The notes beneath the pieces were generated by a model, which ran no database searches, was not told the DNA's origin, and saw only the letters and a program-made list of their open reading frames with translations. Both the position numbers and the translations under genes were made by a program. Positions 39,004 through 49,859 of a stretch of DNA of 62,820 nt are shown here, piece after piece; position 1 is the stretch's first letter, and each line of letters begins with the position of its first letter. The stretch comes from Heterostelium multicystogenum (taxonomy: Eukaryota > Evosea > Eumycetozoa > Acytosteliales > Acytosteliaceae): NCBI GenBank assembly GCA_003667245.1, contig RCNN01000147.1:1-62820 (forward strand), in the 5' to 3' direction.

Positions 39004-39654
39004 TTATTTTTTGGATGTTGCTTCGTTCAACAGCTCTTCAAGTTCTTCTATTGATTTTTTAATCTCTCCAGTATACTTTTCAAAATCAATATCTATGTTT
39101 TTAAGCTGACCTCTCTCATTTAAGATTTCTTTAGATAGAAACAGCTTTGGTCTTGTTCCAGCAAGTTTCATTTTAATTGGACTCTTATCTGTAATCACTC
39201 TTGCCAACGAATCAGATGAGTTGGCTCCACCAGTACTAAATCCATAAGATACAATAACTGCTGGTTTATTATTCCAATCTGGATAGACGTAGTCAATAGC
39301 ATTCTTTAATGATGCGGGCATTCCAGCATTATACTCTGGAATTACAAACACAAATGAATCAAATTTCTTTACTGCTTCATACCATCGTTTACCTTCCTCA
39401 CTTTGGTAATTTCCTTGGAGGGACATTGGTGCAAAATCTAAGAAAAGTTAGAATGTTTTCAAAATAAAGTAAAATTAATAGATGTTAATATTGGCGTACC
39501 TTCATTAAAGAAAGGGAGATTAAACTTTTTTCAAATCTAATATCTCTGCTTTTAATTTGTGCTTAACTCCACTTTTTTCAAAGAACCACTTTGCCACAGT
39601 GTCTCCAATACGGTTATTTCTAGTTGAACCAATAATTACACCAACTGATTTCAT
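39004..39654 (-). CDS. NAD(P)H-dependent FMN reductase-like flavoprotein, copy 2
   Basis: Paralogue of 36958-37603. Exon 1 (39500-39654) encodes MKSVGVIIGSTRNNRIGDTV; intron 39438-39499; exon 2 carries VFVIPEYNAGMPASLKNAID and IVSYGFSTGG, with RPKLFLSKEILNE close to the end. One extra A in the A6 run (plus strand T6, 39526-39531) interrupts the frame between LDLKK and FNLPFFNE. Intron position differs between the copies (after residue 18 in copy 1, after about 51 here), so an intron has moved or been lost since the duplication. Confidence 0.9.
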
Positions 39655-39859
39655 GATTTCTATATCTCTCGATAATTGTATTTTGTAAATAATTAATTTC
39701 TTTTGTTCGTTATTAGTTGTAATACAGTATTTATAGAGCTCACTAAATCTGGAAAAACCATCTAGCAGATTCAAGAACAATTATAGGATTCCGGACTTCG
39801 TTCTTTTTATTTTCAAGTTTTTCATTATTTACAAAAAAGGAAATTATACAGTTGTTTTG

Positions 39860-41007
39860 TCACTCTGAGGTGACATTGTTCTCGTTGACAATACTCGATT
39901 GTTGAAATTGATCCAGAGTTTCTTTGTACCAGGAGAGGTGAGGGTATTGATCAAAGAAGTGTGAGCAGCTATAGAGCAGATATTTCAGCCTGTCAGGGTC
40001 GGTTTCCGAGGCTGCTTGGTTTATCATGGTGATACCCTCCTCCAGTGGATTGCGTATCTCTCTATACAGCCTTAAAAGGTCTTCGACATTGTTTGTTTGC
40101 TTTAGATAGCCAATATAATATTCTAAACTATCATAGTTTGCTCTTAGTTGATTAATAAATAATTCCAATTCAAAGAAGACTATAATGTAAATATATATTT
40201 AGTAGCCATATCAATAGTGCATCTTGTGGTTTTTGTTGCAGCTTACCTTCAAAAACATTAACACTTTGAATAATACATCCTCATTGAACTCTTGTTGATA
40301 GAGTTGTGTTGCATAGGCCAATAGTTGTTCTTTGTCTTGTATTGAGCGAATCGAATCTATTCCAGAAGGAGTAATATTGTTTTTTAGTTTGTCAATAATT
40401 GATTCGATAGAGTTGTCTTTGTGGTAACTCAACTCTTTACAAAGATCTTCCACCCGTTTGTCCAGAATATTGGTAATCTGGATGAGTGATTCGTTCTCTT
40501 TAATAACTTTGTCGTAGTTTTGACTCAACAACTGATTCTCCTTGGTAAGTTCGCTCAACTTTGATTCATTCCTATCCGCAATTTCACCTAGATCACGAAT
40601 AATATCTTTCTGTATAACGATTTCATCCAGATTGTTATTGGTTGACAGGGTTTTAGCATTCACAGTGTTAGAAGTTGTAGTTGAGCTGTTACTATTTCTA
40701 TCATCTTGTTGTTTCCTTGGGGATAGTTTATCAAATATTAAGAGATTTAGAAAAGAACTTCTAGCGTTGTTACTACTATTGCTACTGCTATTGCTATTGC
40801 TTGTAGTGGTGGTTGAGTTGATGTTATTGTTATTGGGAGTAGTGTGATCATCTACATAGTTTTCTTTATTACTTCCATCTATAGTAGTAGTTGGAGTAGT
40901 AGTAGTACTGTTGGTATCTATCACAACAGTTGATCGATCGTATCGATGGTACTATCATTATTACAGATAGTGTTGATGTTACTATTATCTATCTCGGATG
41001 CAGACAT
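39860..41007 (-). CDS. SPE-39/VIPAS39-like protein (HOPS/CHEVI-associated)
   Basis: About 355 residues. The N-terminal third is Ser/Thr/Asn low complexity; the middle is a coiled coil (DIIRDLGEIADRNESKLSEL onward). The C-terminal third reads SIRSIQDKEQLLAYATQLYQ, VLFKVLMFLK, FFELELFINQLRANYDSLEY and LRLYREIRNPLEEG. This run matches the order and spacing I know from the conserved region of metazoan SPE-39/VIPAS39, the partner of VPS33B in endolysosomal transport. The protein stops after ENNVTSE, so it lacks most of the C-terminal alpha-solenoid of animal members. A frame break near 40930 separates MSASEIDNSNINTI from the main frame, and a one-base mismatch lies at the intron junction near 40170-40215. 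Homology is my recognition, not a search result. Confidence 0.6.
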
Positions 41008-41506
41008 GTGGGTTATAATATAATATTTGGAATCATTATGATTATATTATTATTATTGTTGTTGCTGTTGGCGAAAAGTGTTTTATGAACCACTCTGAAT
41101 TTATCCCATTATAATTATTTGATTTATTATTATTGTGTCCAATTCACATAATAACATTTATTTTACTAATAATAGTGATTCCCAATTTTTATTCATTTTA
41201 AATTTATTGTCAAATGAAATCATCGGATGATCAATGTAGTTTACACTTTTATCATTTAAATAGGTTTCATTGTCTTTAGTTAACTACACTTTATGTATAG
41301 CGAAACTTATTTATATATTGAGTTATCATTCAAATAATCGATTTAAAACGATAGCTAATTGGATATTTCTATGATCATCGGGCATATAGATGGGACTAAA
41401 ATGGAAACTATAAATATTGAACATGTTGTTCATTCTAAATATCAATTCAATTTCAAATTCAATTTTAATCATTCATCTAATCAGTTGATAAACTTTAGAA
41501 TCTAAA
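41008..41506. promoter_or_regulatory. divergent promoter region
   Basis: About 500 bp between divergent starts. AT-rich, with an att repeat near 41045-41062. The small plus-strand gene has tataaatattg about 95 bp upstream of its ATG. Confidence 0.45.
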
Positions 41507-41775
41507 ATGACTCTCCTTAGTAAGTACTGAAATGATGTCTCAGTTTAATAGTAAACCAATATTCATTCATTTCTTTAGAAAATTTGACTTCTCTTGGTAA
41601 TGTTTCTCTTTCATCTTCAATGAAATCCAATATTGGTGGAGGTGTCAATACCTTTGGAGACGAATCTGCTAATGATACCTCATGCTATAGAAAGAGCAAC
41701 AGTTGCTGCTATAGAAGATGTTGCAATTCCTGTGGTAGATGCTGTCCAGTTGTCAATAATTGCGGAGGTTGTTAA
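41507..41775 (+). CDS. 69-aa Cys/Ser-rich protein, HssA/2C/7E-like
   Basis: Exon 1 is only 13 nt (41507-41519, MTLL plus one base), then a 59-bp intron (41520-41578) and exon 2. The product starts MTLLKNLTSLGNVSLSSS, continues Gly/Ser/Asn-rich and ends in a Cys cluster (SCCYRRCCNSCGRCC, NNCGGC). The opening and composition recall the developmentally expressed HssA/B family of dictyostelids. No leader or membrane segment. A rival open frame at 41633-41836 lacks these features. Function unknown. Confidence 0.75.
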
Positions 41776-41948
41776 ATATTCTCATATTTATATATCTCTC
41801 AGCTCATGTATTTTATCAAGATTTCTTGAAATATAATATTTATTAAATAAAATTACAAATTTAAATGACATTTTATCAAAAATTATTTTCAGTTTTTACT
41901 TGGTTTTTTGAATTATCAAATTTTACTGAATGTTAAATACATTTACCA

Positions 41949-44094
41949 TTAAATATTTGGACTCATAACCAATGATCCGATTGATATTCCAGGATTTATT
42001 TTGTGAGCATATTCCCAGAGTTTTCGTTGCAGTGCTTCGGGTCCACCAAATTCATGATCTAGAATTGGATAATGACGCACGTAGGGCGATGGATATTGAA
42101 CACCAGCTTCAATTGCATTGCCTAAATTTTGATAGTAGATGATATCTTTTAGTGATGTCTCTCCATCTTTGTTGTATACAACTGCTTGTGCCTCATCATC
42201 CCATGCTTTCCAATGAATCCATGCATGTCGGAATACAGCTTGATAGATAATATAAATACTACAGTCTCTTAGTTCTTCCATCGTCTCAATCGAGTTGGCT
42301 TTTGGATCTTCATTGAGCTGATGGTCAACAAGATCTTTTGAGACTGCCTCTATTTCACTCCAATACTTCTTGATCTCTACTTTGTTGTAGGTGAAGAATT
42401 CATCCACATATTCAGTGATCAGCTTCCATATTGCATTGTTTGCCTCATCATAGGTATTGTTCTTAATGTTAGGAGGCAAGGGATCAGGTTTCCAACGATA
42501 AGTGACGTTTTTAAACTTTTCTTGTAGCATTTGAACCTGTCCTTCATAGGTCAGGGAGGCAGCCATCGTTACACTCCGTTATACATTGGTCTCACAACCA
42601 ACCAATTGTTGAAAATGACACCATCAAAGTGTGGATAAAGTAGCTTCTTAATTGGATTTCTGATGATGTTCCTATAGAAAGCCATATTGTACATTTCAAC
42701 GATGAAATGCACACCGACATGACCCCAACTAATATAAATTAGAAAGAAGGAAATAATAAATAATTCATATTATAATAATAGTTACGTGATATTGTAGTTA
42801 AATTCTATCATCATATATTTGATCTTTAGATCATTCCACTCTTGGCTATCATCTGCTTGTTGTGTAATGATTGGTCCGTCTGGTTTCATTTGGTACTGGA
42901 TGTTAACAATGACTAGCTGATCGTCTATCAATTTGAAATTGCAACAAGTATTATTTGGTAACCAGACATCTTTCTTTACTTCGTATCCATTGAATGAAAG
43001 TCTTAATTCGTAGTCCCATTCCTTGCCCGCTACTTTTGTTGAAATAGTTGTAAGGACGATTGGCAATTCAATCTTCTATAGACAAAGAATTCATCTGTGT
43101 TTGGAGAAGTCAGACCTAGTTTGGACATTTGGGGGTAGCATATTCCACGCATGCTTTTCACCTCTTAGCAGCCATAATCTGATTATAAAATTGCTCACAT
43201 TAATAATTTTTAACTTTAAATAAATCAAAGGTATACATACTATGACAAAAGCAACAATCATTTCATTGAACTCATCGTGGTGAACAAAGCTTTGACTTGG
43301 CATAGCTATTTGGGGAATCTTTGTATCTGGATCGAAAACAGGTAGTCTTTTCCAGTATTTTATTCCAAAGTGTGGAATAGGATCTAATGTGATTTGGAAT
43401 TCAATTTTGCCCAATTCTTTATCTGAAATATCCAACAATGGTCGACAGACCTCAAACTGTAATCTCTCCATTCCATTTCCAACCAACCCCGATTGTACCT
43501 ATTGTTTCCAAAGTTAATTTTTTACTTGCTTTAGTGTATATTTGATTTTACCTACATGTAGTTCAAAGTGGAAATACATCTCAAGGTATTGCAGAGTAGT
43601 TTTATTGATTTGTCATTGATTACTTTCATTTCAATATTAAAGCCATTTCTACCAATTTCTTCAAGCGAACTATTCAATTAAATTGAAAATGGTTAGTTAA
43701 TTGGTATTGTTATCAAGCTATGATATTTTCTTACAAGACTAAGGGAGGATCTTCATCATAGTAAGAAAGGAAGCTTTGTATTCTTGACTCAGTGCATTGG
43801 GCCGATGTTTTAGATCCTTCGACATTAACCCAAAGGTGATAGTTGTTGGTGTGACGAATGTGGTCTTGATTACTAATATTTGGCAAGTTAGTACCAACTA
43901 AAAGTACAAAGATAGATAGTATCATACTTTTAATGGTGCATGTGATAGGAACTACATTCAATGTTTTAGAATAGACATGATTGAATTTATCGATGATCTC
44001 TTTTTCTAGTTCGCTTTCTAGCATCTCTATCAGAAAAGGATATCAATCGTTGCAATATACCCTGGGTGATAGTGTCCAATTTATTTGGCTCCAT
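41949..44094 (-). CDS. lipoxygenase-like protein with atypical iron ligands
   Basis: About 600 residues in at least five exons. Evidence for the lipoxygenase fold: WGHVGVHFIVEMYNMAFYRN and IKKLLYPHFDG (near 42640-42730), which match the central helix and the A..R.L...HP...LL.PH segment. EEL-RDCSIYIIYQAVF leads into RHAWIHW, where HAWIH (42213-42227) fits ligands three and four (as in HASVH of 15-LOX). The chain ends exactly at Ile (SLVMSPNI, Ile 41952-41954), the usual C-terminal iron ligand. The first His pair is not standard: the H-x4-H spacing is one short and the first position reads Asn or Tyr. Intron 42729-42785 lies right there. Frame breaks near 44050 and 43090-43190. No PLAT domain is evident. 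The N-terminal half is not recognisable. Confidence 0.65.
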
Positions 44095-44422
44095 TAGTCA
44101 TAGATTATTAGTGAGTTGCTTTTATAGGATGAATAATAATAATGCTTATCAAAATTTGCAAATGATCTGATGGTGGGTTTAATTTTAAGTTGGTTGATTT
44201 TGGTTGATTGTTTAGATAACCACGAAGTGACTCAATTTGGATTTGCTATTTTATGAAGTTCCTAAATAATCAAACCAAAATCAACCAACTTAAAATTAAG
44301 CCATCAGATCATCTTCCAGACAACCAATATTGTACAATTGTATTTATTTAAAAGAATTTGTTTAAATGGTTTCTTTGCAGGTACCTTTACATTATCGATT
44401 GCTTTCAATTTGATTTCATCTT
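44095..44422. other. intergenic with large inverted repeat
   Basis: 328 bp between the DUF4214-like stop and the lipoxygenase-like start, both minus strand. Dominated by the hairpin listed separately. Confidence 0.6.
44162..44312. repeat. inverted repeat, arms about 50 bp, 46-nt loop
   Basis: Left arm 44162-44215, right arm 44262-44312. Paired core taattttaagttggttgatt (continuing tttgg) and outer atgatctgatgg match the reverse complement of the right arm; differences are one small indel block (tgggt against c) and two or three mismatches near the loop. It could fold into a long hairpin in DNA or RNA. No target-site duplication or open frame is obvious. Confidence 0.85.
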
Positions 44423-45272
44423 CTATGTTTTTGATAGTTTGGGATTGGGTACATCTACAATTTGTTTGACATAATGTAACACCTCCTCAGCTGTACATAT
44501 ATAGTCTTCGCCACAATATACTTTGTATAATTCAAAAATATATTCCTCTGCTTTCGCTCTTTTATCTTCTTTTACTTTGACAGTTTGAGAATATTGTTTT
44601 GCTATAGAGATTAATAAATCAATCAGTTGAAGAAGAATGAACCATTGATAGCTTAGATTCATCTTACCTTCTTTAGAAAATTTAACATGAAATTCAGCTT
44701 GTTGTGGAGTTAAACTACCATTATTGAGTGAAGTAACCAAATAGTTTGATGAAGCAGGGTCACCCAGTTTGCCTGTCATTACGGTGTATAGTTCATTTAC
44801 AAAATCTCTAGCGGTCTCCATGTTCATTGTTTGCTTTATCAACTCTTTATCGAATTGTTTTGTATCTTCATTATAATATTTAAAAACTGCTACTCTTGCT
44901 ACTACTTTTACTATTTACATTTTGTTGCTTCTCTACTGTTGGTATCATCATCGGTTGTGCTTGTTGTTGATGCTGTTGTGCTTTTTGTTTAACATGTTCG
45001 GGAGAGGTGTTTTTCAATTGATATGTTGTTGGGAATTGCTGTGCTAGTGATTCTATATAGAGAGGAGCAGTGTCCAAATTGAGTTTACCACGAGCAATGA
45101 ATCCATAAACGCTGTCTATATGTTGTTGGGAACCTTCTTTCTCATAGTAATATAGAAAATAATTTCCTAATATAATCTTTAACTATGATGGCAGCAATTA
45201 TAATCAGCATCTGCTGTAGTAATTAGACAAAGCAACATGCAACAACTCAACTTACTCTGAAGTTCATTCATT
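44423..45272 (-). CDS. DUF4214-like helical repeat protein
   Basis: From ATG 45272 (MNELQ, split by intron 45183-45256). Three similar helical units are seen: DYIRKLFSIYYYEKEGSQQH with SVYGFIARGKLNLDTAPLY; ARDFVNELYTVMTGKLGDP with LVTSLNNGSLTPQQAEFHV; and AEEYIFELYKVYCGEDY with CTAEEVLHYVKQ. The pattern (FVNELY..., SLNNGSLT..., F..S.E) matches DUF4214, found mainly in bacterial surface or secreted proteins. A Gln/Ser-rich linker separates units one and two. Frame breaks at about 45150 and 44880; an intron lies near 44590-44665. No signal peptide. Function unknown. Confidence 0.5.
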
Positions 45273-45473
45273 GTTAACTGAGCATGTAATATTCGTAAAT
45301 AATAATAATAAATAGATGTAGTAGTAATTGGTTAATAGTATATGTATATTAAACACACGACAAATAATAATAATATTAAAATGTAATTTGGTTGAGTGGA
45401 ATAATAATATCGGGTATATATATTTACAAGATGGTTTTGAAAATCAAAGAAAGATATTTATATATTTTTTATT

Positions 45474-47978
45474 TTATTTAAATATTGGGATTGGTTGGTG
45501 TGCACCTTTCATCCTCTTCTTTAAAGATGAGAATCCGTTCTTTATAATATTGCTACTACTATTGCTATTAATACTACTATTACTACTACTACTACTACTA
45601 TTGTTGTTGTTGTTGTTGTTAAGATTATTGCTATTTATATTGTTGTTACTACTATTAATACTAATATTATTATTGTTGTTGTTGTTATTGTTTGGATTGA
45701 TAAACAAACTTGTCAGGTTTGATACTGAAGTCGATTGGGAGGATGATGATGTTTGTGATGAGTTAAGTGCATTGTGAAGGTTTTGGAATGAAGAGTATGG
45801 GGATGTAGAGTTGGAAGATTTGGTAAACTTGACAGTTGATGGACTCAGAATATCAACTGCTTGTTCGTTGCTATCTACCCATATAAAGTTGGCATTGGTA
45901 ACCTCTATACCTCTACCCTTTAGTTTTTTGAGACATCTCTAGGTACTCTTGAATCTGGGTATTCAATACACGGTAGGTTTCATCTCTTTCATCTTTGCTT
46001 ACAAAGAGGAGTTCGATTTGAACAGCGGCCTCATCAAGGTTGTCGATGTTGTACGATGTAAGTTTTAATACTATGGTTTACTCAAACAGGTGGTTTGAGC
46101 AATTGACAGCGATTTAAACGGAAGGTTCATTGAGAAAGAAGATTCTACTAGACAGTTTCTTGGTTCTGGCAAGTATTAAAGTATCATTGAAAATATACAG
46201 CTGTCTCTTATCAGATTGATCTTTGAGAAGTGATTGGGGTCACTTTAACATCAGAGCCTTTGATCAGTTTTCTAGTTGCCTCGACGATTGTATAAGGAGA
46301 ACCTTCCAGATTTTTTGCAATTTAATCAGCTTCTCATTGATCTCATCAATCTTTTTGGAATTCATTAATAAATTCAGCGACCTCTGATAGCTTAACATGG
46401 ATATCCTTCAGATCTTGGTAGTCTATGTCATCGGGAGATGTGTACTTTAGTATCTCATTAAAGAATAATGGATATTTACTTGTAAGCAATAATAACATAG
46501 TTAGTATACATCGACGAATTAATTGAAATCCCCAGTTTTAGGAGCAATACATACCAAATTCTTTGAATAGGCTTAATTAAATAATCCTGGAGTCTCAGAC
46601 CTCTAGATTGTGGGAGATTGTATACATCTGTAATGAATTGGTTAAAGCTACTATTTGATTTGCATAGCTCTTCAAGGGAAAGTAAGGCTCTCGAATGATT
46701 CTTACAATACTGAGAATACATCTTCAAGAAAGCATGCTAAATAGTATCCAATTAATATCAAGTATTAACATTAGAATATTACAATACAATACCAGTTTCT
46801 TAAATATTTTAATAGTGTTGCTCAAGTTGATATCATCACCAGATCCTTTTAGATCACAGATCAATGTGGAGCTAATGTTTCTAATAATTTCAATATTGGA
46901 GAATATTGACTCGGTAGCAGTCTTTGAATATTTCTTTTTCTTCATTGGCAGCATAATCTCTTGGATCACATAGTCCAGGTCACGCAGGTAGTCTTCTTCA
47001 GTGGTTAACAGCTCATTGAGTGTGGCAAGTGAGTTTAGTTCCATCTGTTGCAGTGTAAGAGAGTTCTTCTTGGAACTGCTGGTCTCAAAAACAGCGGCAG
47101 GAGTGCTACTCACACTGTCGAGTTCGGAGGTATCAGGGAATGATTCATAATCGGTATATTCAAATTCGAGTGAAACTTGATGAAGAATTACTATCTGTAC
47201 AGGTAGGATCTGACTGTTCATCAATGGGTTGTGCATCTCTATTCACTATCACACTATCATCAGTTTCTTGTTGATTAACATTATTTTCCAAATTCGAATT
47301 TAGAATATTATTTGTATTAATCAATATTATTTTCTGTTTCATTATTATTATTTAAATGAGGATAGGATGAAAATGTTCTTGGAGGAACTGGAGGTTTAGG
47401 ATTTTTGATGATCGAATTTCTTTTGGGTGAATGTGGCGTTGGGGGTGGTGATGTGGCTGTCATTAAAGTAAGTGCCGGTAAAGAGGTGGAACATCTAAGA
47501 GTGTGATTTTTTTCGATAGTTGATTTTTTCTTTTGGATGGTAATCTTTTCATTTTCATTCGTTCTTCATTTTTTCCAGGACTACACTCTATTTCTGTCTT
47601 TTCATCAAATACTTTATTTCGGTCAGAGAAATCCATTGACTCCATTAGGTTAGGTAGATCTATGATTGTATTTTGCAATTGGAATCAAATATATGCTGAG
47701 CACTAGTAAGAGTTGGAGAAAGTGTTGTTGGAGGCTCTAATATTTTTAAATGTCATATTTTGTTCAAGTTCTTCAACTGAAAATGCTGTGCTTTTCGATT
47801 TAGATAGCTTCGAAGAGTTTAAATATACATTTGATTCAATTGAAGGTCTAAATATTGTAGCATTTTTAGACTCAAGAGATTTATCATTTTTTCTCATAGT
47901 CAAACCTCTAATAATTTGTAAATGAAAATCTCTCTTGCTTTTAAATTTCCTAGATGATGATGGTTTATCACAGTCCAT
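45474..47978 (-). CDS. RhoGEF (DH-PH) with Pro-rich and Asn-rich tails
   Basis: Guanine nucleotide exchange factor for Rho/Rac GTPases. From ATG 47978: basic Ser-rich region, then a Pro-rich stretch (SPPPTPHSPKRNS, NPKPPVPPRTF), a likely SH3 ligand. The DH domain shows LATLNELLTTEEDYLRDLDY (CR1), LICDLKGSGDDINL, HAFLKMYSQYCKNHSRAL (CR2) and RLQDYLIKPIQRICKYPLLF (CR3; an intron splits RIC). A PH domain follows (KLIKGSDVKV, DKRQLYIFNDTLILARTKK), then a Ser/Asn tail with about 40 Asn and a basic end. Six or more frame breaks, worst between 45890 and 46400. Several D. discoideum RacGEFs have this layout; orthologue not assigned. Confidence 0.85.
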
Positions 47979-49859
47979 TTCTAATATTGATGTTTAATAT
48001 TGCTAAAGATATTATCTATTAAATTTGAAATGAATTATTATTATTAATTTTATTTAAAATTAAAACAATATTTCTTCTTGTAGATAAAATTATAATACAA
48101 ATAAATAAACATAATATTAAATGAAAAACTCACAAAAACAATAATTAACATAAAACAAAAAAGAAACAACAACTTTAGGATTTGATTCAAATAAGTTTGG
48201 TCTATTCAAACATAGGTAGATAGATATCTGTGATGGGGTTTGAATGAGATAAGATATGAGCAACCCAGGAGGATAGACAGAAAGTGAGTTATCATACATA
48301 GATAGATAAACAAACAAACAGATAGATAGATAGAATTAATTCAGAGATGATACAGTAAACATCATCGCTATCTCTTTAACACCTGATGATGGATAGTAAT
48401 TTATCGAATGGATTAGAATGATGACGATAAATAAATAAAAATCGACATTGGTGGTTTAGATAATTATCTATTGGTGCTTGGGATGGGGGGAGAACAGTTC
48501 ATGTGTGAGTGGAGTGGAGTTTATCTATTGATGTGAAGTGTAGGGGGTGGTGTATTATAGTTTTATTTTTTATTTTCAAGATATACACAACTAATTATTC
48601 GGTAGGATATCTTTGTCATTTTGTTTTTATACACTGTCAAACGGAAACAAATCATACAAATTAACAAACCTATATTTCCATTTTCATTCACTTGTCAAAC
48701 TTGTGTTCAATATCAAATTTCTTGTGATTTATTTCGTTGGATATGAAATCTTGGGAAATCATGATATTGTGTTGAATAAGTTTGGTGAATATCTGTCACT
48801 ATTATTTATTAAATGGGTATTCGATGTTTTTATGAATATTACTAATATACATTAGATCAAAGCCATTTATCATGAAAAGAAAATAACAAATAAATGAATA
48901 TATAAATTAATGATATTCAGATTTCGATTCGAAATAGATACTACTGTATATGATTAAAAATTTATAATGATCCATCATCTTCTTTGTACATATAAATATG
49001 GTTGTTCAATCAGTAATAACAATGAATGATTTGGGGAATCCATTGGAAGATTATTAAAAATTGCTCATTGATTATTAATATACATACATTCTAAAATTAA
49101 TACTTAAAATTCCTTTAATTTTGCATGTTCGATTAGTGGAGTTATAGGATTTAATTCAATTATTACTTTGTTTTGTGATTATTGTTATCCTAGAATAGAA
49201 AGCTAAACTATTAATATTGTTTATATATTAAAAGGAATGAGAGGGGATATAAATAAATTTAAAATGTCATTCATTAATAATACTCAAAGACCATTAATGG
49301 TTATTTAAATATTTAAGTTTGATGTTGAATATGCTTGTTATGTATACATTGGCAATCACCATTAAATTCATAATTTGTATATTATAATCAACGCGTCTAG
49401 TCATATAAAGTAAATTTAAAAATTAGTTGACAACCAACCAACTGTTTTTGTTTCAGTTTAGATCAGTGATAAGAGAAGTATGAACACATCATACATTATA
49501 TGATCGTTTCTATATGAGGAACGCAATTAATTTATCATGGAGTAACCATATATACACATCGAAATGGGTGGTAGTTATCTCTTTTTTAGTTTTGATCATA
49601 TTAGAGTGAAACACACACAACTCCATCATCACAACACAAAACCACCAGATTTACAGAATATTAAAATTAACAACATTGTAATACATTTTTAATGATGTGA
49701 ACTTTCAAACTCTTGAGGAACACCATCAACGAACAAGTTAACTTTTAAAGAAAACAAATGTTTAACTATTATTTGTTTGTAAATTGGTGTTAATGTCATC
49801 CAAGTAATAAAACAATATTGGAAAATGAACATCTGATACAATATTTATTTGCATTTAAA
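47979..49859. other. long intergenic region, no gene seen
   Basis: About 1.9 kb between two minus-strand genes. AT-rich with GATA/CAAA simple repeats (48298-48334) and G-rich patches at 48480-48550. An 80-codon open frame at 48613-48855 (+) has no similarity and mixed composition. No RNA gene recognised. Confidence 0.5.
48298..48334. repeat. GATA / AAAC simple repeat
   Basis: Alternating gata and caaa units, in the upstream region of the RhoGEF gene. Confidence 0.8.

Noticed and set aside
40542..40847. Plus-strand Leu/Val-rich open frame
   Set aside because: Antisense of the Ser/Thr/Asn-rich N-terminus of the SPE-39-like gene.
45328..45777. 149-codon Leu-rich open frame on plus strand
   Set aside because: Antisense of the Asn-repeat tail of the RhoGEF; the Leu runs are just the complement of AAT/AAC codons.
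48613..48855. 80-codon plus-strand open frame in the long intergenic region
   Set aside because: No domain, no splice logic and AT-driven composition.
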